DNA of 64,000 bases from Kitasatospora azatica KCTC 9699 (GTDB lineage: Bacteria > Actinomycetota > Actinomycetes > Streptomycetales > Streptomycetaceae): assembly GCF_000744785.1 (NCBI RefSeq), contig NZ_JQMO01000003.1, forward strand, positions 3,658,001-3,722,000. Reading direction: 5' to 3'. Shown here piece by piece: positions 25,660-33,792 of this stretch. The notes beneath the pieces are model-generated. The model worked only from the letters and a program-made list of their open reading frames with translations. It searched no databases and was not told where the DNA came from. Each line of letters opens with the position of its first letter. The stretch's first letter is position 1. The position numbers and the translations under genes are program-made.

Positions 25660-26646
25660 TCAGTCCACCGTCACGTAGTCGGGACCGGAGTACCGGCCGG
25701 TGCTGAGCTTCTGACGCTGCATCAGCAGATCGTTGAGCAGGCTGGAGGCACCGAAGCGGAACCAGTGCGGGGTCAGCCAGTCCGCGCCGAGCGTCTCGTT
25801 GACCATCACCAGGTACTTCATGGCGTCCTTGGTGGTCCGGATCCCGCCGGCCGGCTTCACGCCGACCTGGACACCGGTCTGCGCGCGGAAGTCGCGCACC
25901 GCCTCCAGCATCAGCAGGGTCACCGGGGGAGTCGCGTTGACCGCGACCTTGCCGGTGGAGGTCTTGATGAAGTCCGCGCCGGCCAGCATCGCCAGCCAGG
26001 AGGCGCGGCGGACGTTGTCGTAGGTCTGCAGTTCGCCGGTCTCGAAGATCACCTTCAGGTGGGCGGCGGTGCCGTCCGGGCGCTTGCACGCCTGCTTGAC
26101 CGCGGTGATCTCGTTGAACACGTCCAGGTACCGGCCGGACAGGAAGGCGCCGCGGTCGATCACCATGTCGATCTCGTCCGCACCGGCGGCCACCGCGTCG
26201 GCGGTGTCGGCCAGCTTCACCGGCAGGGCGACCCGCCCGGCCGGGAACGCGGTGGCGACCGAGGCGACCTGGATGCCGCTGCCGGCCAGCGCGGCCTTCG
26301 CAGTGGCCACCATGTCCGGATAGACACAGATCGCCGCGACCTGCGGTGCCGACGGGTCACTCGGATCGGGATACCGACCCTTGGTGCACAACGCGCGCAC
26401 CTTGCCGACCGTGTCCGCGCCTTCCAGCGTGGTCAGGTCGATCATCGAGATGGCGAGGTCGATCGCGAAGGCCTTGGCCGTCGTCTTGATCGAACGCGTA
26501 CCGAGAGCGGCGGCGCGGGCTTCCAGGCCGACGGCGTCGACGCCGGGCAAGCCGTGCAGGAAGCGGCGGAGCGAGGCCTCGGATGCGGCGACGTCGCTCA
26601 GGCCGCCGCCCGCGGCACCGGGGGCATTGGCTGCAACAGTGGACAT
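25660..26646 (-). CDS. deoC: Deoxyribose-phosphate aldolase
   Basis: A 328-residue class I aldolase splitting 2-deoxyribose-5-phosphate into glyceraldehyde-3-phosphate and acetaldehyde. The strands carrying the active residues are DEIDMVIDRG, LKVIFETGEL, DFIKTSTGK (Schiff-base Lys) and VGVKPAGGIRTTKDA. It is longer than E. coli DeoC because of N-terminal and internal extensions found in actinobacteria. ATG 26646 lies 20 bp downstream of a perfect CTACGCGCGTAG operator; a longer frame to 26991 is rejected. It leads the operon with two ALDH-fold genes. Confidence 0.93.
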   Translation of the reverse strand: MSTVAANAPGAAGGGLSDVAASEASLRRFLHGLPGVDAVGLEARAAALGTRSIKTTAKAFAIDLAISMIDLTTLEGADTVGKVRALCTKGRYPDPSDPSAPQVAAICVYPDMVATAKAALAGSGIQVASVATAFPAGRVALPVKLADTADAVAAGADEIDMVIDRGAFLSGRYLDVFNEITAVKQACKRPDGTAAHLKVIFETGELQTYDNVRRASWLAMLAGADFIKTSTGKVAVNATPPVTLLMLEAVRDFRAQTGVQVGVKPAGGIRTTKDAMKYLVMVNETLGADWLTPHWFRFGASSLLNDLLMQRQKLSTGRYSGPDYVTVD

Positions 26647-26658
26647 AGTCACCAGACC

Positions 26659-26677
26659 AGCATATCTACGCGCGTAG
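26659..26677 (-). promoter_or_regulatory. deoC promoter with CTACGCGCGTAG operator
   Basis: The perfect palindrome CTACGCGCGTAG is at 26666-26677. Reading leftward, a -10-like TATGCT (26664-26659) follows at once, placing transcription start a few bases before the deoC ATG (26646). The operator therefore overlaps the core promoter. Confidence 0.65.
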
Positions 26678-26839
26678 CCGAACGGTAGCGAGGGCACGGG
26701 TTCGATGCGGGAACGAGATCTGGGGTCCCGGTGCCTGGCGTGCGCTGCCCGGTGGAGGTGCTCGGCGCCTCGGCTGCCTGGTGAATGGCGCAGCAGGCTG
26801 TTGCTCACCGGTATTGGGCGGGTCGCGGAGAATGGGCCG

Positions 26840-27469
26840 GTGACCTCCGCAGACCGCTCCGCCGCCGACGCTCCGTCCCCCGCTCCCCGGAAGAAGGTCG
26901 GGCGGCGTCCCGGGGGGGCTGATACCCGGGCTGCTGTGCTGGAGTCGGCTCGGGCCGAGTTTGCTGCTCGGGGGTACGAGAAGGCCAGCATGCGGGCGAT
27001 TGCGCGTGGGGCCGGGGTGGATGCGGCGCTGTTGCACCACTACTTCGGGAGCAAGGACCGGCTCTTCCTGGCGGCTCTGGAGTTTCCGGTGGATCCGGAG
27101 CAGGTGGTGGCGCACGTGCTGGGGGGCGACCGGGGGGTGGTGGGGGAGCGGGTGGCGCGGTTCGTGCTGGGGTTGTGGGAGCAGCCGGCGGTGCTGGAGC
27201 GGTTGCTCGCGCTGATCCGGGCGGCGGCGACCACGGAGGCGGTGGCGCAGCTGATGCGGGAGTTCGCGGTCGGGCAGCTGATCGGGCGGATCGCGGCCGG
27301 TCTGGAGGTCGAGGATCCTGAGCTGCGCACGGAGTTGATGGTTTCGCAGATCATCGGCCTGGCGATGGTGCGGTATGTGATCAAGGTCGAGCCGCTCGCC
27401 TCGGCGACGACCGAGGAGCTGGTTCCGCTGCTGGCGCCGACCTTCCAGCGGTATCTCACCGGGGCGTAG
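26840..27469 (+). CDS. TetR-family transcriptional regulator
   Basis: A 209-residue TetR regulator. The helix-turn-helix lies at about residues 20-70 (GGADTRAAVLESARAEFAARGYEKASMRAIARGAGVDAALLHHYFGSKDRLFLAAL), and the C-terminal part is the common actinobacterial ligand-binding type (TEELVPLLAPTFQRYLTG). GTG 26840 follows GCGGAG and gives the family's usual length; the frame from 26705 adds 45 atypical residues. It precedes an ABC-2 transporter pair in the same direction, separated by a very strong hairpin, and probably regulates that pair. Confidence 0.85.
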   Translation: MTSADRSAADAPSPAPRKKVGRRPGGADTRAAVLESARAEFAARGYEKASMRAIARGAGVDAALLHHYFGSKDRLFLAALEFPVDPEQVVAHVLGGDRGVVGERVARFVLGLWEQPAVLERLLALIRAAATTEAVAQLMREFAVGQLIGRIAAGLEVEDPELRTELMVSQIIGLAMVRYVIKVEPLASATTEELVPLLAPTFQRYLTGA

Positions 27470-27479
27470 TCCGAGCTCT

Positions 27480-27538
27480 CGTCCGCCGTCGAGCACCGCG
27501 GCGTGGTTCCGCCACGCCGCGGTGCTTGACGGCGGACG
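27480..27538. terminator. 27-bp stem hairpin between the tetR and ABC genes
   Basis: Positions 27480-27506 pair with 27512-27538 across a five-base loop (TTCCG) with a single mismatch. It starts 11 bp after the TetR stop and ends just before possible starts of the ABC ATPase. It looks like a strong terminator insulating the two, but no T tract follows. Confidence 0.7.
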
Positions 27539-27560
27539 CATGCCGCAGGAAACTCAACGC

Positions 27561-28301
27561 ATGATGAATTTCGAGGCCGACGCCTCCCCTGCGATCCGGG
27601 TGGACGGCCTGACCGTGGTCCGCGGCGGCCGACCGGTGCTGCCCGGACTTGACCTCACCGTCGCGCGTGGCGCGATCACCGGACTGCTCGGCCCGAGCGG
27701 CTGCGGCAAGACCACGCTGCTCCGCTCGATCGTCGGCGTGCAGCGCCTGGCGGGCGGCAGCGTCGAGGTGCTCGGCCACCCGGCCGGCGCGGCGGCGCTG
27801 CGCGACCGGGTCGGCTACGTCACCCAGGCGCCCTCCGTCTACGCCGACCTGTCGGTGGCCGAGAACCTGCGCTACTTCGCCGCCGTGCTCGGCGCACCGC
27901 GCACCGATCCGGCCCGGGTGATCGCCCAGGTCGGCCTGGCCGGACGCGAGCACGACCTGGTCGCCGACCTGTCCGGCGGCCAGCGCGCACGGGTCTCGCT
28001 GGCCGCGGCCCTGCTCGGCAACCCCGAGCTGTTGGTTCTGGACGAGCCGACCGTCGGCCTCGACCCGGTGCTGCGCCAGGAGCTCTGGCAGCTCTTCCGC
28101 CGACTGGCCGACGCCGGCGCCACCCTGCTGGTCTCCAGTCACGTCATGGACGAGGCCGGGCGCTGCGACCGCCTGCTGCTGATGCGCGAGGGGCGACTGC
28201 TCGCCGAGGACACCCCCGCCGAACTGCTGCGCCGCACCGGCACCGCCGACATCGACGCCGCCTTCCTCGCCCTCGTCGCCACCGTGGAGGTGCCCGCGTG
28301 A
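27561..28301 (+). CDS. ABC transporter ATP-binding protein (ABC-2 type exporter)
   Basis: A 246-residue ATPase of the multidrug/ABC-2 export class. It has Walker A GLLGPSGCGKTTLL, Q-loop VTQAPSVYAD, signature LSGGQRARVSLA, Walker B LLVLDEPTVGLDP and the H-loop SSHVMDEA. ATG 27561 (or 27564) has AGGA about 12 bases upstream; ATG 27540 lies at the base of the hairpin. It overlaps the permease by GTGA. Together with the upstream TetR gene this is a typical regulated drug-efflux module, with unknown substrate. Confidence 0.88.
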   Translation: MMNFEADASPAIRVDGLTVVRGGRPVLPGLDLTVARGAITGLLGPSGCGKTTLLRSIVGVQRLAGGSVEVLGHPAGAAALRDRVGYVTQAPSVYADLSVAENLRYFAAVLGAPRTDPARVIAQVGLAGREHDLVADLSGGQRARVSLAAALLGNPELLVLDEPTVGLDPVLRQELWQLFRRLADAGATLLVSSHVMDEAGRCDRLLLMREGRLLAEDTPAELLRRTGTADIDAAFLALVATVEVPA

Positions 28302-29035
28302 ACGCCGCCCGGACCCTGGCCACCGCCCGTCGGGTGCTGGCCCAACTGCGCCACGACCCGCGCACCATCGCCCTGTTGCTGGTCGTCCCCTGCGTGCTGC
28401 TCACCCTGCTGCACTACATGTACGACGGCCAGCCGCACGCCTTCGACCGGATCGGCGCCGCACTGCTCGGGATCTTCCCGCTGGTCGTGATGTTCCTGGT
28501 CACCTCGGTGGCGATGCTGCGCGAGCGGACCACCGGGACCTTGGAGCGGCTGCTCACCATGCCGATGGCCAAGCTCGACCTACTGCTCGGCTATGCGCTC
28601 GCCTTCGGGGCGATCGCGCTGGTCCAGGCGGGGCTGGCGTCCGCGCTGACGCTGGGCCTGCTCGGCCTGAAGGTGGCCGGACCGACCTGGTTGCTGGTCG
28701 CGGTGGCGGTCGCGGACGGGCTGCTGGGGATGGCGCTCGGGCTCTTCGTCTCGGCCTTCGCGGCCACCGAGTTCCAGGCGGTCCAGTTCCTGCCCGCCGT
28801 CCTGCTGCCCCAACTGCTGCTCTGCGGCCTGTTCGTGCCGCGCGCCGAGATGGCGACGGGGCTGCACTGGGTCTCCGACCTGCTGCCGCTCTCCTATGCG
28901 GTGGACGCGATGACCCGGCTGACCGTGGACGCCGGGGTCGGCGGGCGCACGGTGGCCGACCTCGCGGTGGTGGCGGGCGCGGCCCTGCTGGCACTGACGC
29001 TGGGCGCGGCCACTCTGCGGCGGCGGACGGCGTAG
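28298..29035 (+). CDS. ABC-2 type transporter permease
   Basis: A 245-residue membrane protein with six predicted helices, the classic ABC-2 membrane subunit: LLLVVPCVLLTLLHYMYDG in helix 1, FLVTSVAMLRERTTGTLERLLTMPMAKLDLLLGYALAFG in the conserved coupling region, and GLHWVSDLLPLSYAVDAM near the end. It is translationally coupled to the ATPase (GTGA), and the two form the export complex. It is the last gene of the unit. Confidence 0.9.
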   Translation: MNAARTLATARRVLAQLRHDPRTIALLLVVPCVLLTLLHYMYDGQPHAFDRIGAALLGIFPLVVMFLVTSVAMLRERTTGTLERLLTMPMAKLDLLLGYALAFGAIALVQAGLASALTLGLLGLKVAGPTWLLVAVAVADGLLGMALGLFVSAFAATEFQAVQFLPAVLLPQLLLCGLFVPRAEMATGLHWVSDLLPLSYAVDAMTRLTVDAGVGGRTVADLAVVAGAALLALTLGAATLRRRTA

Positions 29036-29072
29036 CGGGGCGCTGCTGCCCGGGCTGGTGCTGGGGTGCGCT

Positions 29073-29435
29073 TCAGCGTCGCTGCTCACGCAGCTCGGTG
29101 CGCACCCGCCGGAGCTCCCGGCGTCCGACGGGCGCGTGCGAGGCGACCGGTCGGCCTTCGCGCTCCAGCTCCAGCCGGTACGGCACCGCCCCGACAGCGC
29201 GCAGCACCGCCGCCACCGGGCTCAGCAGCAGCCGGATCACGAACTCCAGCAGCCAGAGCGGCAGCATGACGGCCAGCACCACCAGGGCGGGCAGCGCGAG
29301 GACGAACGAGATCGGGTCGGTCCCCAGCCCGCCCGGGACGAGGTCTTGGACGATCTCCAGCTTGACCCGCTGACGGCCGGCCAACCGCCGCTGCCGCAGG
29401 GTCCATCGGACGCCGTGCTCATCCTTCCATCGCAT
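29073..29435 (-). CDS. Conserved hypothetical membrane protein
   Basis: A 120-residue protein of unknown function. A charged N-terminus (MRWKDEHGVRWTLRQRRL) precedes one long hydrophobic region (ISFVLALPALVVLAVMLPLWLLEFVIRLLL), probably a hairpin of two short helices, and a basic C-terminal tail (RRELRRVRTELREQRR). No domain is recognised. It is a single gene lying between divergent and convergent neighbours. Confidence 0.65.
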   Translation of the reverse strand: MRWKDEHGVRWTLRQRRLAGRQRVKLEIVQDLVPGGLGTDPISFVLALPALVVLAVMLPLWLLEFVIRLLLSPVAAVLRAVGAVPYRLELEREGRPVASHAPVGRRELRRVRTELREQRR

Positions 29436-29488
29436 GATCGGACTCTAAGGGGTGGCGCCGACCGCGGGCCAGGGTGTGGGCTTGACGC

Positions 29489-29992
29489 ATGACCACCGTC
29501 ACGGCCGAGGCCATCCGTACCGACCGCCTGCTGCTGCTCCCGGTCCGGGTCGAGCACGCGGAGGAGATGGCCGAGGCGCTCGCCGACCCCGCCCTGCACA
29601 CCTTCATCGGCGGCGCCCCGGACACGGCCCAGGCCCTGCGTTCCCGCTACCGACGGTGGGCGGCCGGATCCCCCGACCCGGCCGTCTCCTGGTGCAACTG
29701 GGTGATCCAACTCCGTGCCGAGGCCTGCCTGGTGGGAACGGTCCAGGCGACGATCGGCGACGGCGCGGCGGAGCTCGCCTGGGTGGTCGGCACCAGCTGG
29801 CAGGGGCGGGGGATCGCCACCGAGGCGGCCCGCGGGCTGGTCGACTGGCTGGCGCCGCAGCCGGTGCGCCGCCTCCTGGCGCACATCCACCCGGACCACT
29901 GGGCATCCGCGGCGGTGGCGGCGGCGGTCGGGCTCACTCCCACCGACCGGTGGCAGGACGGTGAGCGCGGCTGGGAGCGGGTCATCTGCTGA
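29489..29992 (+). CDS. GNAT-family N-acetyltransferase
   Basis: A 167-residue acetyltransferase of the RimJ/RimL-like GNAT group. The N-terminal strand is RTDRLLLLPVRVEHAEEMAEALAD, and the acetyl-CoA pyrophosphate loop is SWQGRGIATEAARGLVDW, a good Q/R-x-x-G-x-G/A match. The C-terminal strand is rather short. Acceptor unknown. ATG 29489 begins 53 bp from the divergent hypothetical membrane-protein gene. Confidence 0.82.
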   Translation: MTTVTAEAIRTDRLLLLPVRVEHAEEMAEALADPALHTFIGGAPDTAQALRSRYRRWAAGSPDPAVSWCNWVIQLRAEACLVGTVQATIGDGAAELAWVVGTSWQGRGIATEAARGLVDWLAPQPVRRLLAHIHPDHWASAAVAAAVGLTPTDRWQDGERGWERVIC

Positions 29993-30169
29993 GTGATCGT
30001 CAGCCCGTTCATGTCAGCGGCGGTGAATATGCCAGAGGTACTGAGCCGTTGTCATAAGAACGGCCCAGAAACCTCAAATCTCCCGCAGATCCGGCTGACC
30101 TGCGGATAGGGCGCCACGCAACGCGGGTAGCGTGCTGGTAGGGGGAGGTCAGCCGGGGGAGGTGGCACG

Positions 30170-30478
30170 GTGTTCGAAACGGCGCAGTGGCCCGTGGTGT
30201 GGACCGGGTTCCTTTTGATGGCGGTGAGCGTCCGGTTGGCGGTGACGGTTCGCACGCACCGACACCGGCGCAACGGGCCGGCCCGGCGGTCGAGTCATCT
30301 GGAGTGGCTGCCGGGGCTGGCGGGTCTGATCGCGGTGGTGGGGGCCGGGCCGCGGATACTTCGGGCGAACAGCTCGGTGCTCGCGGTGACCGACGACCTG
30401 GCGCGGCTGGCGGTCGCGGGGGTGGCCGGCTTGCTGCTGTACGGGGCGATCATCGTGCTCCGCCGCCTGCGGGGTTAG
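30170..30478 (+). CDS. Hypothetical small membrane protein
   Basis: A 102-residue protein with three hydrophobic stretches (WPVVWTGFLLMAVSVRLAV, LEWLPGLAGLIAVVGAG, LARLAVAGVAGLLLYGAIIVLR) separated by basic loops, so probably three transmembrane helices. The GTG start at 30170 follows GGGGGAGG at suitable distance. The 177 bp upstream (29993-30169) show no further feature. No family recognised. Confidence 0.6.
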   Translation: MFETAQWPVVWTGFLLMAVSVRLAVTVRTHRHRRNGPARRSSHLEWLPGLAGLIAVVGAGPRILRANSSVLAVTDDLARLAVAGVAGLLLYGAIIVLRRLRG

Positions 30479-30543
30479 CGCACAGGCGGCGGAGGCGCGT
30501 TGGGTCGAGTGGGCACGCGTCACCGCGTGTTACCGAGGGCCGA

Positions 30544-32700
30544 TCACTTCCAGCTGTCGTTGAGGTTCACCGAGCCGGCCGCGCCGGTGGTGCCGGTCCG
30601 GTTCGCGCCGGACTCCCAGGTCACGTTCCCCGCAGCGTCCTTGACGAGGTACTTGTACTCGAAGGAGGTGTTCGGCGGCAGCGTCACCGAGCCGGTCCAG
30701 TTGGGGTACGCCGCCGAGGAGAGCGCGACGGCGGTGTTCGGGTCCCAACTGCCCAGGGCGGCGAGCGAGCCGACCAGGTAGACGTTCTGGCCCCAGACGG
30801 TCGTCCGGTTCTCGCTGAAGTCGACGGTCACCTGGCCGGCCGAGGAGCCGCCGTTCCAGCTGTCGTTCAGCGTGCCGCCCGAACTGCCGGTGCCGGCGGC
30901 GTGGTTGCTGCCGGACTCCCAAGTTACGTTCCCGGCCGCGTCCTTGAGGATGTACTTGTACTCGAAGGAGGTGTTGGCCGGCAGGCCGACCGTAGCGCTC
31001 CACACCGGGTACGCCGCCGAGGAGAGCGGGACCGCCGCAGCGGGGGCCCAGTTGCCGAGCGCCGGAAGCGAGCCGACCAGGTAGACGTTCTGGCCGGCGA
31101 CGGTGGTCCTGGTCTCGTTGAAGGTCTCGTTGACGAGGCCGGACGACGGGCTGCTCGAGGGACTGCTCGACGGAGTGGGTGTGGGCGTCGGAGTGGGCGT
31201 CGACGTCGGGCAGGAGCTGCACGGCGCCCCCGTCGCGTACAGCGCCACCGCGTCCCCGGCGCCCACCGTCACGGTCGCCTGGCCGGCCGCGTTCACCGTC
31301 ACCGTCGGGCCGCCGCAACCGCCGCCGGTCTGCAGGTCCCCGTGGATCACGTCGCAGTACGTCCCGGCCGCCAGGCCGGTCGCGAAGGTCCGGGTGAGAG
31401 CACTGCCACTGTTGTTGATCGCCACCCAGGCGGCGCTGCCCCGGCTGAAGGCGATCGCGTTGCTGCCGCTCCACCAGTTGGCCACCGGCCGACCCTTGCC
31501 CGCGTTGTGCCAGCCGACCATGTTGGCGATGCCCTGGTTGCGGTCGGTGCAGACCCAGGCCGAGGAGGAGCAGTCGGTCGCGGTCACGTACCCGTTGGCG
31601 TCGGCCGGCGGGGACTGGTCGTTGCTGCTGAAGCTGAAGCCGGAGTAGACCTGCGGGGTGCCGTAGCCGTAGGCCAGTTCGAAGACGGTGGCCAGGGTGT
31701 ACTTGGACCCGTCCTTGTAGCTGAGGGTCGAGCCGTTGCGTTCGAGGTCGTGGTTGGTCACCATGACCGCTGCCTTGTCGCTCGGCTCGAGTCCAGAACT
31801 CTGGCCGAAGCCCTGCAGGTTGGCGATGTCTCCGGTGAACCGGCTCTTCATGTCGTAGGCGTAGTCGAACTCCAGCAGGCTGCCGTTGCTCTCGAAGGCG
31901 CTGGGCGCCAACTGCCCGCTGCTGCCCGGGAACACCTCCTGGTAGATGTACGGCCGCGAGCCCCAGGCGGTGTTGTTCAGGCGGGAGATGATGTTGCCGA
32001 AGTCGGCCTGCGCGATGTGCTTGGCGGCGTCCACCCGGAAGCCGTCGACGCCGTAGCCGATCAGCTTGTTGAGGTAGCCGGCGATCTTGGCGCGGACCTC
32101 GTCCTTCTCGGTGTAGAGGTCGGAGAGCGAGACCAGCTGGCACTCCTGCACCTGCTGGACGTTGTTCCAGTCGTTGATGACGTTCCCGGAGTTGGGGCAG
32201 TCGGCCGGATAGTCGTGGAAGCTGGAGCGGTTGTAGCCGATGCTCCAGTAGTTGTAGGTCGCCGGGTTGAAGCTCGCGCCGCCGTAGGAGTCGGTGCTGG
32301 TCTGGTTGGATCCGGCGGCGTGGTTGACCACCGCGTCGGCGTAGACCTTGACGCCTGCGTTGTGGCAGGCCGTCACCATCGCGGCGAACTGGGCCTCGGT
32401 TCCCATCCGGCTGTTGAGGTCGTAGCCGACTGGCTGGTAGACGTCCCACCAGGGGTGGGTGCCGTTGTTGAGCCGGATCGAGTCCTCGGGCGGGGCCACC
32501 TGGACGGCGCCGTAGCCCTTGGGGCCGAGCACGGTGGTGCACTCTCCGGCCACCGAGGGCCAGTTCCACTCGAAGAGGTTGGCGATCGCGTCGCCGCCGT
32601 TGGGGGTCGCCGCGGCCTGAGCGGTGCTCTGCAGGCTCAACGGCAGCAGGCCGCCTGCCAGTAAAGCGGCAGCGGCGAGCAGTGGACGCAGGTGTCTCAT
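30544..32700 (-). CDS. Secreted alpha-amylase with two CBM20 starch-binding domains
   Basis: A 718-residue exported GH13 alpha-amylase. The signal peptide ends near residue 32 (AQA|ATPNGG). Catalytic residues are in DGFRVDAAKH (nucleophile Asp), YIYQEVF (acid/base Glu) and VTNHDLER (stabilising Asp), with VVNHAAG as the first conserved region. An all-beta C domain, a TPTPTP/SSSPSSS linker and two tandem CBM20 modules of about 100 residues follow. It hydrolyses extracellular starch. ATG 32700 has GGGAG upstream; a longer frame to 33027 is not credible. The second CBM20 is unusual, as many streptomycete amylases of this type carry only one. Direct repeats upstream may be a maltose-regulator site. 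Confidence 0.93.
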   Translation of the reverse strand: MRHLRPLLAAAALLAGGLLPLSLQSTAQAAATPNGGDAIANLFEWNWPSVAGECTTVLGPKGYGAVQVAPPEDSIRLNNGTHPWWDVYQPVGYDLNSRMGTEAQFAAMVTACHNAGVKVYADAVVNHAAGSNQTSTDSYGGASFNPATYNYWSIGYNRSSFHDYPADCPNSGNVINDWNNVQQVQECQLVSLSDLYTEKDEVRAKIAGYLNKLIGYGVDGFRVDAAKHIAQADFGNIISRLNNTAWGSRPYIYQEVFPGSSGQLAPSAFESNGSLLEFDYAYDMKSRFTGDIANLQGFGQSSGLEPSDKAAVMVTNHDLERNGSTLSYKDGSKYTLATVFELAYGYGTPQVYSGFSFSSNDQSPPADANGYVTATDCSSSAWVCTDRNQGIANMVGWHNAGKGRPVANWWSGSNAIAFSRGSAAWVAINNSGSALTRTFATGLAAGTYCDVIHGDLQTGGGCGGPTVTVNAAGQATVTVGAGDAVALYATGAPCSSCPTSTPTPTPTPTPSSSPSSSPSSGLVNETFNETRTTVAGQNVYLVGSLPALGNWAPAAAVPLSSAAYPVWSATVGLPANTSFEYKYILKDAAGNVTWESGSNHAAGTGSSGGTLNDSWNGGSSAGQVTVDFSENRTTVWGQNVYLVGSLAALGSWDPNTAVALSSAAYPNWTGSVTLPPNTSFEYKYLVKDAAGNVTWESGANRTGTTGAAGSVNLNDSWK
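30551..31162 (-). repeat. Tandem 306-bp repeat encoding duplicated CBM20 domains
   Basis: The two starch-binding modules match at the DNA level with a 306-bp period (for example CAGCTGTCGTT at 30551 and again at 30857). The encoded motifs NVYLVGSL, SFEYKYI/LVKDAAGNVTWESG and LNDSW recur in both. This indicates a fairly recent in-frame duplication within the amylase gene. Confidence 0.8.
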
Positions 32701-32829
32701 ATGGAGCGCTCCCATAGGGGTGGGGCCGTCCCGTCGGGGGGTGGGGCCCGGCGGTGACGGGGGGTACGGGTGCAGCGGTGCACGACCCTCCCGCTCAGTC
32801 GCGGAGCCGTCAAGAGATCTCGCAAAGAA

Positions 32830-32849
32830 TTGCGGAAACTTGCGGAAAC
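32830..32849. promoter_or_regulatory. Direct 10-bp repeats upstream of the amylase gene
   Basis: TTGCGGAAAC occurs twice in immediate succession (32830-32839, 32840-32849), with related TCGCAAAGAA just before and ACTTGC just after. Starch/maltose genes of streptomycetes are controlled by the LacI-type MalR at TTGC/GCAA-containing sites, so this is a plausible amylase operator, 130 bp from the start codon. Confidence 0.5.
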
Positions 32850-32872
32850 TACTTGCTGTCCCCGAGTGGCAA

Positions 32873-32920
32873 CCCGCGTGACGGCCCGCGTGACGGCCCG
32901 CGCGACGGCCTGCGCGACGG
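32873..32920 (+). repeat. Four 12-bp tandem repeats
   Basis: CCCGCGTGACGG is repeated at 32873, 32885, 32897 and 32909, the last two copies with one or two changes. It lies in the intergenic region between the amylase and the next gene and has no spacer structure. Probably a slippage-prone minisatellite. Confidence 0.75.
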
Positions 32921-32997
32921 CCCGCCCCGAGGTCGCGGCCGAAAAGTGACACTCGCGCCCCGAGGGAAGCCGGGACCAATGCGGCAGAATCGTCCTC

Positions 32998-33678
32998 ATG
33001 ACCGAATCCGACGGCACGCCCGACCACGGCTCTGCCGCCCCCGCCGACGGGCCGAAGTACGCCGACAGCGTCTTCCGCTCGACCCCCGGCATCATCTCCG
33101 GTGTCCTGCTGCTGGTGGTCGCCGGCTGGCTGATTGTCGACGCCATGCTCACCAGCAGCGGCAAGACCCCGTGGGTCGCGCTGGCCGCAGCTCCGGTGTT
33201 CGCCTTCCCGGTGATCGCCTACACCCTGCGCCCGGCCGTGCTGGCCGGCCTGGACCGGATGGTGGTCCGCAATCCGCTGCGCACCATCACCGTCCCGTGG
33301 GCCGAGGTCCAGGAGCTGCGTTCCAGCTTCTCGGCCGAGCTGACGGCGGGCGGCCGGACCTACCAGATGTGGGCCGTCCCGGTCTCGCTGCGCCAGCGCA
33401 AGAAGGCCACCCGCCGCGAGCTGATGTCCGCCGGAGCGGGTGACCCGCGGGCCAGCCGGCTGGCCGGTCTGGGCCGGCCGTCCCGGGGCGCGGTGCCCGG
33501 CGCCCCGGACCCGACCCGCGCCTGGTCCGACCAGGTGGTCGACATGCTGCGCGAGCAGGCGGAGGTCAACGCGGTGCGCCCGACGGCGAAGGGCGAGGTC
33601 AAGGTCGAGTGGTGCTGGTGGGTGATCGCGCCCACCCTGGTCGGCCTGGCCGTGCTGATCGCCCTGATCGTCGCCTGA
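32998..33678 (+). CDS. PH-domain-like membrane protein
   Basis: A 226-residue protein. Two N-terminal transmembrane helices (TPGIISGVLLLVVAGWLIVDAM, WVALAAAPVFAFPVIAYTL) are followed by a bacterial PH-like domain (GLDRMVVRNPLRTITVPWAEVQELRSSFSAELTAGGRTYQMWAVPVSL), and the chain ends with a third helix (WWVIAPTLVGLAVLIALIVA). This architecture matches the actinobacterial bPH_6-type membrane proteins of unknown function. ATG 32998 was used. A bidirectional terminator follows. Confidence 0.78.
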   Translation: MTESDGTPDHGSAAPADGPKYADSVFRSTPGIISGVLLLVVAGWLIVDAMLTSSGKTPWVALAAAPVFAFPVIAYTLRPAVLAGLDRMVVRNPLRTITVPWAEVQELRSSFSAELTAGGRTYQMWAVPVSLRQRKKATRRELMSAGAGDPRASRLAGLGRPSRGAVPGAPDPTRAWSDQVVDMLREQAEVNAVRPTAKGEVKVEWCWWVIAPTLVGLAVLIALIVA

Positions 33679-33746
33679 GGCGTCACCTGAGCGGTACTGA
33701 GCCTGAGCGGTACTGAGCCTGAGTGCTGCTCAGCCTGGGCGCTACT

Positions 33747-33787
33747 GAGCCGCCGTCGGCCCCCACATCCGGGGCCGACGGCGGCTC
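33747..33787. terminator. Bidirectional terminator, perfect 17-bp stem
   Basis: GAGCCGCCGTCGGCCCC (33747-33763) pairs perfectly with 33771-33787 across a seven-base loop, between convergent genes. Short direct repeats of CTGAGCGGTACTGAGC precede it (33687-33745). Confidence 0.85.
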
Positions 33788-33792
33788 GGCCG

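Noticed and set aside
32873..32920. CRISPR array
   Set aside because: The 12-bp repeats are directly adjacent with no spacers, and no cas genes are present.
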